Assembly: GCA_964035545.1 (NCBI GenBank)
Contig: OZ037769.1
Location: forward strand, 604,501-668,500
Reading direction: 5' to 3'
Origin: Bugula neritina
Taxonomy: Eukaryota; Bryozoa; Gymnolaemata; Cheilostomatida; Bugulidae
Length of the DNA: 64,000 nt
Position numbers and translations under genes: made by a program. Below are positions 24,248 through 35,900 of the stretch, one piece after another. Each line of letters opens with the position of its first letter. The stretch's first letter is position 1. Below the pieces are notes generated by a model that ran no database searches, was not told where the DNA came from, and saw nothing but the letters and a program-made list of their open reading frames with translations.

Positions 24248-25296
24248 CTAGACCTGAGAATCTTTTGACTTCTTCAAATTTTCCAGCTGTTTATCATGAA
24301 TTTTTTTAATGAAGTCTCTTCTAGAGATCAGAGGTAGAGATTTAGTTCTTAGCATGCCAGTCGTCTCATTGCCATACGCAGTAAACTTTTTATCGAAACC
24401 CGGAACAAGCACCCTCAATGCCTTGTTGGACTCTAGAATCTTGCTGTAATACTCATATCCAGCCTGACTAAACTCTGGGCTGATTGTAGCAGCATATTTG
24501 TCAGCGTACTGATCTAAGTAACAGTTGTATGAGTCAGATATAACCACGTAGCACAGGTATGCAACTAGCGAAGAAGTGAGATAAGTGACGCCCTTTGCGG
24601 TTTGATTCCGTTTTGACCCTTTCCTATAGTTGAGTAAATGAGCTGCTATAAATGAAGAAACAATAAAAAACACTTGAAAGAATAAATTCACAGTCACTTG
24701 CTGACTGTCTAGGTAGCCCAGCTGCTGCGCTATGAGGAACTCTTTCTCGCTGTCAGTCAGTAACAACGCTGCCGCCACTTTACTTGCCAGAGGCTCCTCC
24801 CACGGGAAGTTTCGTTTGATGAGGTCACCTTTGGCAGCTTCAAAATCGTCAGCTGACTTCCATTTAAAGATGAAGGGAATCCCAATGAGAGAAGAACAAT
24901 CGAGTGACAGGCAGCCTTGATGTCTCGGGTAGAAGGCATCCGTTATGTAAAAATCTAGTTTGGCCGATTTATGTTCAGGGAAATTCAGCTTATTCAACAC
25001 CTGTAATACATCATATAGTATAGATATACAATACAGTACATCATATAGTATAGATATACAAGACAGTACATCATATAGCATAGATATACAAAGAAAACAA
25101 CACTCACGCTAGCAACTAGTTGTAAATCTTCGTTGTCTACGAGTAAAGGCTCTTTGTTCTCCTTAGAATACTTTGCATAGAACCGCTTTGTGTATTTTGG
25201 AAGCATTACTGGCAGCAAGGAGTAACCAGTTGCTGCTGCAATGGCTACTGTGCCGGCTATTTGCCAGCCTAAACCATAACCGAGTCCACTACTCAT
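24248..25296 (-). CDS. TMEM177: Transmembrane protein 177 (COX20/COX2 assembly-associated)
   Basis: Two exons, 25296-25108 and 25000-24248 (minus), join in phase 0 at VAS|VLNKL to give 313 residues, matching the usual length of about 311. In mammals TMEM177 is an inner mitochondrial membrane protein that stabilises COX20 during COX2 maturation in complex IV assembly. Residues about 9-31 are an N-terminal hydrophobic segment (QIAGTVAIAAATGYSLLPV). Two further membrane segments lie in the middle (VNLFFQVFFIVSSFIAAHLL and YLTSSLVAYLCYVVI), followed by the family's DxYADKYA-type motif and a basic C-terminus. Conserved blocks include FYPRHQGCLS and GIPFIFKW. It is head-to-head with ATP5F1E. The 107-base intron carries a short tandem repeat against the acceptor. 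Orthology is by recognition of the whole protein; no search was run. Confidence 0.95.
25003..25092. repeat. About 31-bp tandem repeat filling the TMEM177 intron
   Basis: Nearly three copies of a unit containing catatagtatagatataca occupy most of the 107-base intron, ending against the acceptor at 25001. The intron would be very short without the duplication. Confidence 0.85.
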
Positions 25297-26515
25297 CGTG
25301 AAGTCTGCAAGCTGCAACAAAATCATAATGCCTTTGTGATGGAATGATCACATTATAATTACACATATCGCAGAGTTGAGCTTTAAAATAATAATGATAA
25401 TTATGATAATTTTTTAAAACAAGTAATACTTACAGTTTATCAAATTTTATTGGTTATGATTTTTGAATTCATTTGTACTTCTACTGAAATACTAGCTATT
25501 CACTATTTCCATTGTAATAGTAATTGGAATTAGTCACTACTAACTTCTAAGGCCGAAGCAATTACTACTTACTACTACGCTTACTGATACTAGGTCTAGT
25601 AGTATTAGTAGTAGTACTACTAGTACTAGTCCTAGTACCTTACAATATGAATAAATGATGATTTCTGTTTCAAACTTCAACTGAATTTAAGTTGCACTTT
25701 CACTCTCAGTTGGAGGCTAAGACTAACACTAACAGTTATACTTATAGTTATAAATTATAGCAAATCTTAAAACTAAATACTAAATACTAATAGTAAATGT
25801 AATGCCTATCAGTATCACTGATACTGATAGTCATAGTAAATCACTGAAAGTGAAACTGAATGTGATACTCATACTGATACTGATAACTCATACTCTCATA
25901 CTCATAATGATAATCATAGTCATAGTGATACCCAATCCCATACTGATACTCAGACTGATACTCATACTCATACTGATAGACGTGATAGTGATAGTGATAG
26001 CCATACTCAGTAATACTGATACTGTTATAGCCATGTGAATGGCTATAACAGTATCTAATTCTAATTCTATTACTTTATTACTACAAAAGAAATAAACACT
26101 CTAGCTTGATATTCAATTTCATATTACTATTAGTATTAATGATGAAATTAAAATAAATACTGAAAAACAGTAAAACTCATGCAAGTTTTTAAACTTGAGT
26201 GAGTTGAACTAAAATGCATGTTTTAACCTGCTTTGCAACAATGAAGGCGAGCACTTATTCGTCGCAAAATAAATTTGATTTCTACTGGTTAGGATTATGG
26301 GTTATAAAGAGACACTAAGATTCTTTACACTCGCTTCCAAGAAGATAAATAGTCCGGGAATTATAAACGTTTGTTACGTTAAATAAGGTGAGTGTTACCT
26401 TATGTAAATGTATGCATTGTAAGTTGTCATAGCACGCCACCGGCTTATGGAAAAGCTATCAAATCGATCTTCTTTAAACATTATTTCTCTAATAAGTATC
26501 ACAAAATCTGCCATA
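25297..26515. promoter_or_regulatory. Head-to-head intergenic region of TMEM177 and ATP5F1E
   Basis: This 1.2-kb space lies between two divergently transcribed mitochondrial-protein genes and should hold both promoters. From about 25560 to 26060 it is cryptically simple DNA made of mixed tactgata/tcatactg and tagtagta motifs, including a perfect hairpin at 26018-26055. No exon is supported; an open frame at 25802-26038 is repeat translation. Confidence 0.5.
26018..26055. repeat. Perfect 17-bp inverted repeat, 4-base loop
   Basis: GATACTGTTATAGCCAT (26018-26034) is followed by GTGA and its exact reverse complement (26039-26055). It lies in the simple-repeat region upstream of ATP5F1E. Confidence 0.95.
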
Positions 26516-28324
26516 ATGAGTGGTTGGAGACAGGCTGGAGTCAAGTAAGTGTAGTAGTAGTAATACTAATACTGTATTAATACTAATTATCATAATGATA
26601 ATAGTTTTCCTATTAGTATTATTATTACTATTAGTATTAGTATTACTATTAGTATTACATTTGTCTTTGACTTACTCTCAAGTCTAAGTCTTAGATTTGG
26701 TAATTGAACGTGGAGGTAATGTTATTATTACACAGACACTAAGTGACTAATACTAATAGTAATTCAGTAATAGTAATTCAGTAATAGTAATACTTCAACT
26801 ATAACAATCGACCTCATCAAGAATTTATTTTAAAAACATGTGGAAGTCACAATGTCATAAAATAACTATAACTATAAGCTAAAGCACTGTGAGTGTGTTT
26901 TATCTGGCATGCTGCTCTTCTTGACTGGTTGACATGTTTTCTTTACCAATAGCCAATAGGCAACATGAATATATTGATATAGAAAGTTAGTCTTAAACTT
27001 GCTTTGTAAATCTTAAAAGCTAAAACTAAAAGTGTTGTAGCTGTTAAACTTGATCGAAAGAATTTTTTTCAACTTGAATTAGTAGTTACTAAAGTCATAG
27101 ACATAATAATAAACTAGGTTGCAATCTACTTGCAGAAAATGATAGATTACCACAGTGATACACACACATCTAGCAACCCAGCACACTGCTGAGGTGTATT
27201 TGTGTTAAGAGTCATACAGATTTTTGTATGAACTCTCGTTGTACTTGTAGTTACATCAGATACAGTCAGATCTGCGCCTCAGTGGTGAGGAAGTCTGTCA
27301 AGCCTCAGTTCCAAACTGCTGACGCTGCCAGGAAAGATGCCTCGGCTATAAAAATAACAAAATGGGCCAATGGGAAGCCTGTCACTGCTCAGTATGTATT
27401 TCAACTTCTGTCTCTGTTCTATTCAAGCTGAAACAGTTCACTCAGATTGAGTTGTTGAGTTTCAGTTGTCATATACTAGTAGACTTAATGTGCTAGTTAT
27501 AGTATACTGGTAGTAGTAGTAGGGGCAGTGTACTAGTAGTACTATATTAGCTGTAATGTATAGTAGTGATGTACTAGTTGTAATGTACTAGTAGTAATGT
27601 ACTAATATCAGGGTTGGGGTAATTGTAATTGGTTGTAATTAATTACATTTTTTCAAGTAATTGAATGTAATTTGTAATTGATGTATAAAATGTAAATGTA
27701 ATTGCATTAATTACATTGCTAATGTAATTGAATTTCCTAATCACGTTATAATTACATAAAAATTACTTCAAGTTTTTAAATCTTATAAATTTCACATTTT
27801 TCCTGCCTTGCCTACTGTTTAATAAAAAGTTCAGATTAATTTAATGTTGTATTTATCACCCTATTCATTACTGTTATTGTTCTCACAGACCAATAAAAGT
27901 TATATAATCTCATTTCTGGAGTCCAACTACCAGGGGCAATTTTGACAACTGAAAACCTTCTTTGTTCTATTACAAATTACATTCAATTACTTGAAAAAAT
28001 GTAATTAATTACAACCAATTACAATTACAAATTACTATTACCCAACCCTGAGTCTAGTAGTAGTGTACTACTAGTAGTGTACTAGTAGTAATAGGCTATT
28101 TCTGGGTGGAGTAGAATAGGGGGAGGGTCTCACGAAATATTATTCACTGAAGCTCTAAATCTACATGTTGTGTCAAATTTCAAAATTTGTGATCTGTGGA
28201 AGATTTTAAACTTGGTGTGTCGTGTGACATTGGATGCCATATTATGCTGTATTTATAGTATCATGTTGACCTTTTAGCTTGAAAAGTGTTGAATGTATGT
28301 TTCTATTACAGGTCAACAGCTTAG
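26516..28324 (+). CDS. ATP5F1E: Mitochondrial ATP synthase epsilon subunit (F1)
   Basis: Three exons, 26516-26544, 27251-27391 and 28312-28324, give about 60 residues. The N-terminus MSGWRQAGVNYIRYSQICA fits the animal family pattern (WRQAG, then YIRYSQICA) closely; AVR- and LK-like positions follow (SVVRKSVKPQF), then the basic SAIKITK segment. The subunit sits at the foot of the F1 central stalk with gamma and delta. Mammalian proteins are about 51 residues, so the C-terminus here is slightly longer. The exon 1/2 junction splits the Asn codon. The last junction is uncertain: CTATTACAG at 28311 gives a quick stop, while acceptors at 28319 and 28324 give other tails. It is divergent from TMEM177. 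Confidence 0.93.
27609..28050. mobile_element. hAT-like MITE (442 bp) in ATP5F1E intron 2
   Basis: The element starts CAGGGTTGGGG and ends CCCAACCCTG, with terminal inverted repeats that match over roughly 65-70 bp. The interior is AT-rich and has no open frame. The CAGGGTTGG terminus is of the type seen in non-autonomous hAT elements. Flanks are both CTAGTAGT-type simple repeats, and a clean 8-bp target duplication cannot be picked out. Confidence 0.85.
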
Positions 28325-29910
28325 CTATAGCAAGATGGTTTACGGTGTGAACTGTTACTCTCCCTTATTTATAATCAATAATGTTTTTAGCTGATACTTG
28401 GCTACTGTCCTTTTTAACACAATTTATGTTGATATTCTGAAAATTTAACAAAATACAAAATATATTACATGAAATTTGTGAAATGGTTATTTTATAATGA
28501 GTGCTATTTATCACTGGTTAGCTTTACAATATTAATTTCGCAGTCTATACACTTTAGTTTCATTATAGTCAAATGAGTGAGTTTAAAATATAATTCTATT
28601 CTTGTCAATACAAAATTAGGCATAGGCTAAGTATTACACAATTTTAACAGCAAATAATCTACATGCAACTAATTTCTTATAAAAATCTCCTGTACAACCC
28701 CATGGGTCAACACATTAATGACTATAATATGTTTAGTTACACATAAATAGTAATAGTGCAGGATTACCAAATGAAATCCCACTTGCTAAATATCAGAAAG
28801 TTACATTTGTGTTCTGTAAAAATCATTCATCGAGTATAGCCCTAAAGTTCATGAGCTCTGTTGAACATAATATAAATTTTGCTATGGGTACTATTCCAAA
28901 TTGGTGGCTTTTTGTATCATTGTGGATTTGAAATAATTTTATTGCATCACAAACTCATGTATACTATAATTATTATTACTTGAAAAAAGGCTAGTAATTG
29001 TGTCAGGTGTTGTCTGCTCCTGACTATTGGTGCTGAAATGGGGAACTCTTAGATCTAGTGAGTCCATGTTTTTGCTTTGTAACCTATGTGGCTTATAGCC
29101 TTCTGTTCTTAGCATCTGCTATGTCTTCTATTGTGTTATTTTTACAAACCCGTTAACGACAAATTTGTTGTGTGTGGAACAGCAACTTGCTGTAGCAAAG
29201 TGCTACTTCTATAAAAATTGAACATCGCAACGACAAATTTAAAAATATGAACACTGTAGATTGTCTAACATAAATAAATTATATAATTGACAAATTTAAT
29301 AGAAATGATGTTTACTGTAATTATTTATGCTTACTGACATACGCACTGCCACCCCGAGTCTGACAATCACACTGAGTCACATCAACACTGCAACTCCAAT
29401 AATAACACAAACACTAACTCTAACTGAGTAAGTCACTAAAGTGTAACACTTACACTAACAGTAACTGTAAGTAAAAGTGAAAGCGTAACTTAAACTCTCT
29501 ATTTTTAATTTGACTATATTTTGAATAATTTGAGTTTCACACCAAAACTAAATCTGAATCTCACTCCGAGTCTGTCACAGTGTTGGTGTGTGTGATTCTT
29601 ATTTTCACTCTTAGTCTTACTCTTAGTCTTAGTTACTAAAGTAGTAATAATGGTAATGCCTAGGATCAAAATGTAAAGATGATTTTAATTTTAATTTTAT
29701 TTTTACTTTTGCTTCTGCTTTTAGCCCGTTTAGGACTTAGGTAAAGTTTAATCAATTCATTCAATCGTGTTCGAATAGACTAAATTTTTTAATAATCAGA
29801 AAATACTGAATCAATATTTTCTCATCAAGTTTTCCTAACAGTACTAGTAACTGTTGATGCTAGCGTCTACTGCATGTTCAATATTAGCCACCAGCATTTC
29901 CTGTTTAGAG
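28325..29910. other. Intergenic region between ATP5F1E and RGP1
   Basis: AT-rich sequence without supported exons. It contains the ATP5F1E 3' UTR at the left and the RGP1 promoter and 5' UTR at the right. A degenerate ctaacactaac/cttagtctta stretch at about 29400-29650 is cryptically simple. Confidence 0.5.
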
Positions 29911-32900
29911 ATGATCATAGTAGAGGCCAAGTTGCTGCATGGCTCGACATACTTAGCTGGAGAGGAAGTGGTATGCCAGTTGTGTTTCACCAACCCGTCT
30001 ACTCCTGAGAATTCTCTAAGGCTAAGCAGGTAAGGCTATGCATGTAAGGCTATGCATGTAAACCACAGTCTAAGACAGTTTGGAAAATGCAGCTACTATT
30101 ATACTAATGCTAACTACACATTCATTTATACAGTGACATTGAGCTTTACACATTGATGTCTAACACACGATACTATACCCTGCAGTGACATTGAAACTCT
30201 AGCCTGGTCTACAGCTCAGATCCACTGTCAATGTACTCTCAGCAACACCTCCACAGTGCAGGCCGACTTAGGTCAAGGTCAAGATAGTTTCAATCCCGGC
30301 ATAGCACCAGAGCTGACGTCCTTTCATCCAACTAGAGGTACCATATCATACTTGATACTTACTATATATTTACTCTACTATATACTCTATCTTACTTACT
30401 GCGTACTCTCTACTATAAACTTTATAGTATCCTATCCCTGCAGGTGAGAGGAGAATTACAGTATTATATTACATAGTATTATATACATGCAGGTGAAAGG
30501 AGAATTACAGTAGTATATTATATATTATCATATAAATGCAGGTGAGAGGGGGATTACAGTAATGATGACTCATCCCAAGATTCTATTCTGTAACATCAAG
30601 TTATCTCCAGGAGAGAAAGCTGAGTGTAAGTATAGAAGTGTACGTATATTAGTGTAAGTTATTTATTCTCCCTACTTTAGAGTATCTACCAAACTTACTA
30701 TGACTAATAAGTCATCATATCTCCACTTCTGCTACCTCTGACTCATGTCTATTTATTATATACTATCAGGAGTTGCCTACTCTTCTTATCATTGAGGGGA
30801 CAACTCTGACAATCTGTTTCTATTCCCATTGTGTACTATTGCTGATATTCCAATGAGCTGCATCCTGTAGAGTGTAACCTGTATTGTACTACAGACGTGT
30901 ACAGAGAGAAGATTCCTCTAGCCAACATTCCTCCTACGTTTAGGGGTGGGTTTGTCAAGTACTCGTACAAACTCACAATTGGTACTCAGAGACCAGACTC
31001 TGCTGTCTCCGAGATTAAAATTCCTTTCAGAGTCCTCACTGTGGACGGTAATTATATTTATAATATATTATATCTTTATATCTATAATATACTATATCTT
31101 TATATCTATACTATATTATATCTTTATATCTATACTATATTATATCTTTATATCTATAATATATTATATCTTTTTATCTATAATATACTATATCTTTATA
31201 TCTATACTATATTATATCTTTATATCTATACTATATTATATCTTTATATCTATACTATATTATATCTTTATATCTATACTATATTATATCTTTATATCTA
31301 TAATATATTATATCTTTTTATCTATAATATACTATATCTTTATATCTATAATATATTATATCTTTATATCTATAATATATTATATCTTTATATCTATACT
31401 ATATTATATCTTTTTATCTATAATATATTATATCTTTATATCTATAATATATTATATCTTTGTATCTATAATATATTATATCTTTATATCTATACTATAT
31501 TATATCTTTATATCTATAATATATTATATCTTTATATCTATAATATATTATATCTTTATATCTATACTATATTATATCTTTATATCTATAATATATTATA
31601 TCTTTATATCTATAATATGTTATATCTTTATATCTATAATATATTATATCTTTATATCTATACTATATTATATCTTTATATCTATAATATACTATATCTT
31701 TATATCTATAATATACTATATCTTTATATCTATACTATATTATATCTTTATATCTATACTATATTATATCTTTTTATCTATAATATACTATATCTTTATA
31801 TCTATACTATATTATATCTTTATATCTATACTATATTATATCTTTTTATCGATAATATATTATATCTTTATATCTATAATATACTATATCTTTATATCTA
31901 TAATATACTATATCTTTAAATCTGTAATATATTATGTCTTTATATCTATAATATATTATATCTTTATATCTATACTATATTATATCTTTATATCTATAAT
32001 ATACTATATCTTTATATCTATAATATACTATATCTTTATATCTATACTATATTATATCTTTATATCTATAATATATTATATCTTTATATCTATAATATAT
32101 TATATCTTTATATCTATACTATATTATATCTTTATATCTATAATATATTATATCTTTATATCTATAATATGTTATATCTTTATATCTATAATATATTATA
32201 TCTTTATATCTATACTATATTATATCTTTATATCTATAATATACTATATCTTTATATCTATAATATACTATATCTTTATATCTATACTATATTATATCTT
32301 TATATCTATACTATATTATATCTTTATATCTATAATATATTATATCTTCATATCTATAATATATTATATCTTTATATCTATACTATATTATATCTTTATA
32401 TCTATAATATATTATATCTTTATATCTATAATATGTTATATCTTTATATCTATAATATATTATATCTTTATATCTATACTATATTATATCTTTATATCTA
32501 TAATATACTATATCTTTATATCTATAATATACTATATCTTTATATCTATACTATATTATATCTTTATATCTATACTATATTATATCTTTTTATCGATAAT
32601 ATATTATATCTTTATATCTATAATATACTATATCTTTATATCTATAATATACTATATCTTTAAATCTGTAATATATTATGTCTTTATATCTATAATATAT
32701 TATATCTTTATATCTATACTATATTATATCTTTATATCTATAATATACTATATCTTTATATCTATAATATACTATATCTTTATATCTATACTATATTATA
32801 TCTTTATATCTATACTATATTATATCTTTTTATCTATAATATACTATATCTTTATATCTATACTATATTATATCTTTATATCTATACTATATTATATCTT

Positions 32901-35900
32901 TTTATCGATAATATATTATATCTTTATATCTATAATATACTATATCTTTATATCTATAATATACTATATCTTTATATCTATAATATACTATATCTTTATA
33001 TCTATAATATACTATATCTTTAAATCTGTAATATATTATGTCTTCATGTCTATAATATATTATATCCTTAACTGTTATATTAAAGTAATTTTTGTTATAA
33101 TATTATATATTATATTGGATTTATAAGATAGTATAGTACAATACTTATATGTTCAATATATTGTGTGATATAATAATTATATTTAGTATATTGTACAGTA
33201 TAATATAACATGTATTCAGTTTACTCTCTTTTATATCTTGAGAAGGCAACTCCTAAACTGTTATTGTATAGTCTAGTATACTCACACTGTTACTATATAG
33301 TCTAGTATACTCACACTGTTACTATGTAGTCTAGTATACTCACACTGTTACTATATAGTCTAGTATACTCACACTGTTACTATGTAGTCTAGTATACTCA
33401 CACTGTTACTATATAGTCTAGTATACTCACACTGTTACTATGTCGTCTAGTATACTCACACTGTTACTATATAGTCTAGTATACTCACACTGTTACTATA
33501 TAGTCTAGTACACTCACACTGTTACTATATATTCTAGTATACTCACACTGTTACTATATAGTCTAGTACACTCACACTGTTACTATATAGTCTAGTATAC
33601 TCACACTGTTACTATGTAGTCTAGTATACTCACACTGTTACTAGGTAGTCTAGTATACTCACACTGTTACTATATAGTCTAGTATACTCACACTGTTACT
33701 ATATAGTCTAGTATACTCACACTGTTACTATATAGTCTAGTACACTCACACTGTTACTATGTAGTCTAGTATACTCACACTGTTACTATATAGTCTAGTA
33801 CACTCACACTGTTACTATGTAGTCTAGTATACTCACACTGTTACTATGTAGTCTAGTATACTCGCACTGTTACTATATAGTCTAGTATACTCACACTGTT
33901 ACTGTATAGTCTAGTATACTCACACTGTTACTATATAGTCTAGTATACTCACACTGTTACTATATAGTCTAGTATACTCACACTGTTACTATATAGTCTA
34001 GTATACTCACACTGTTACTATATAGTCTAGTACACTCACACTGTTACTATGTAGTCTAGTATACTCACACTGTTACTATATAGTCTAGTACACTCACACT
34101 GTTACTATGTAGTCTAGTATACTCACACTGTTACTATGTAGTCTAGTATACTCGCACTGTTACTATATAGTCTAGTATACTCACACTGTTACTGTATAGT
34201 CTAGTATACTCACACTGTTACTATATAGTCTAGTATACTCACACTGTTACTATATAGTCTAGTATACTCACACTGTTACTATGTAGTCTAGTATACTCAC
34301 ACTGTTACTGTGTAGTCTAGTATACTCACACTGTTACTGTGTAGTCTAGTACACTCACACTGTTACTATATAGTCTAGTATACTCACACTGTTACTGTGT
34401 AGTCTAGTATACTCACACTGTTACTATGTAGTCTAGTATACTCACACTGTTACTATGTAGTCTAGTACACTCACACTGTTGCTCTATAGTCTAGTATACT
34501 CACACTGTTACTATATAGTCTAGTATACTCACACTGCAGGTATGAAAGAGCCGAGTGCTTACACAGACAAACAGAAGGTGCTCGCCCCTAGCAACCCTTT
34601 CCTAGCAAGTGACGACAACTCCAGCGCAGAACATTCTGTCAGAGATATAGCCCTGCAACTACTGGCAGAGCAGAGTGCTAGGAAACGTAACAGTAAGGGC
34701 GTTGTTCTAGTAGTCCACAGTGTAGAATATGCTAGGTGCTCAGTCTAATTCTCTGTATTACATAGCAACTGCTCAGCTGATTGTGTTCTAAGAGCTGTGC
34801 ATTGGTTGGCTTGTGGTGATGTGAAGGTCAGAAACTGTAGCGACACTCAACTGTCGCGACACTAAACTCACTGAAAATTGTTTGGGGTGACAACTCCAAT
34901 ATAACTCCTAATATTCAATTTGATGAATTACTGAATATTATTGTATGTATGCCATGCCATTAGTAGTAGAGTGCATGTATACATTATGCTATTAGTAGTA
35001 TAATGCATATGTATATTAAGCTATACGTAATATAGTATATACATTATATTATGCTATTAGTGTATGTATATTATTCTATTGGTAATATAGTGTATAGATG
35101 TGCTAGTAATATAGCATGTGTGTTACTGCAGACTGTTACAACATATCCAACCTGCACGGTAAAGTAGCCCGAATTTCTCTACCCAAGACGAGCTACAAGA
35201 TAGGGGAGGATCTTTCTTGTACATTTGATTTCTCTCAGGCTACAGTTCAGTGTTTGCAGGTGAGAGCTAAGTCTATGCTATTCTTCTTGTATTCTTTGAT
35301 GTGCTCTAGTCTAACAGCTGCTGGCTATTAGCTAGTGGTGGAGCAACAATTACTAAATAAGGGTTCTCTAGAGTAATTACACCAAGTTACAGAGTTCATA
35401 GAATTAATTAGGGGTTGCTTTGAGTGTAATGAGTCTAACCCTGCACTCTCTCCAACAGTCTCTAGTGTTAGGTGGTAACCCATCATTACTGTGTTTACTT
35501 TTAGGACTTTAATTTCATGTAAGATTATTTTCTTGTAAAATATTCTTGCAGTGCATAATTAATCACCATATTGTAGAGTTTTAACTTTAGTTATTAAAGT
35601 TTTTAGCGTTAGGCTTCACTCACTTCACGATGTCTCAGTTTAGGATACTTTTGAAATGGAATTTTTTTCTTTCTCTACCCATCCTTGTGCTTTTAGGTCA
35701 CACCCTCTCTGCTCATTCTTCTGTTTCTAGGTCACTCTCTCTCTACTCATTCTTCTGTTTCTAGGTCACTCTCTCTCTACTCACCCTTCTGTTTCTAGGT
35801 CACTCTCTCTCTACTCATCCTTCTGTTTCTAGGTCACTGTCACCCTCCAGAGTGTGGAGGAAGTTAGTGAGAGATTGAGAAAAGAAGGTGAAAGACACAC

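Noticed and set aside
30897..33126. 340- and 726-codon open frames of IYNILYLY / YIFISIIY repeats
   Set aside because: They start in RGP1 exon 4 and run into the 24-bp array in intron 4. The real exon ends at 31047, and RGP1 continues in phase at 34540.
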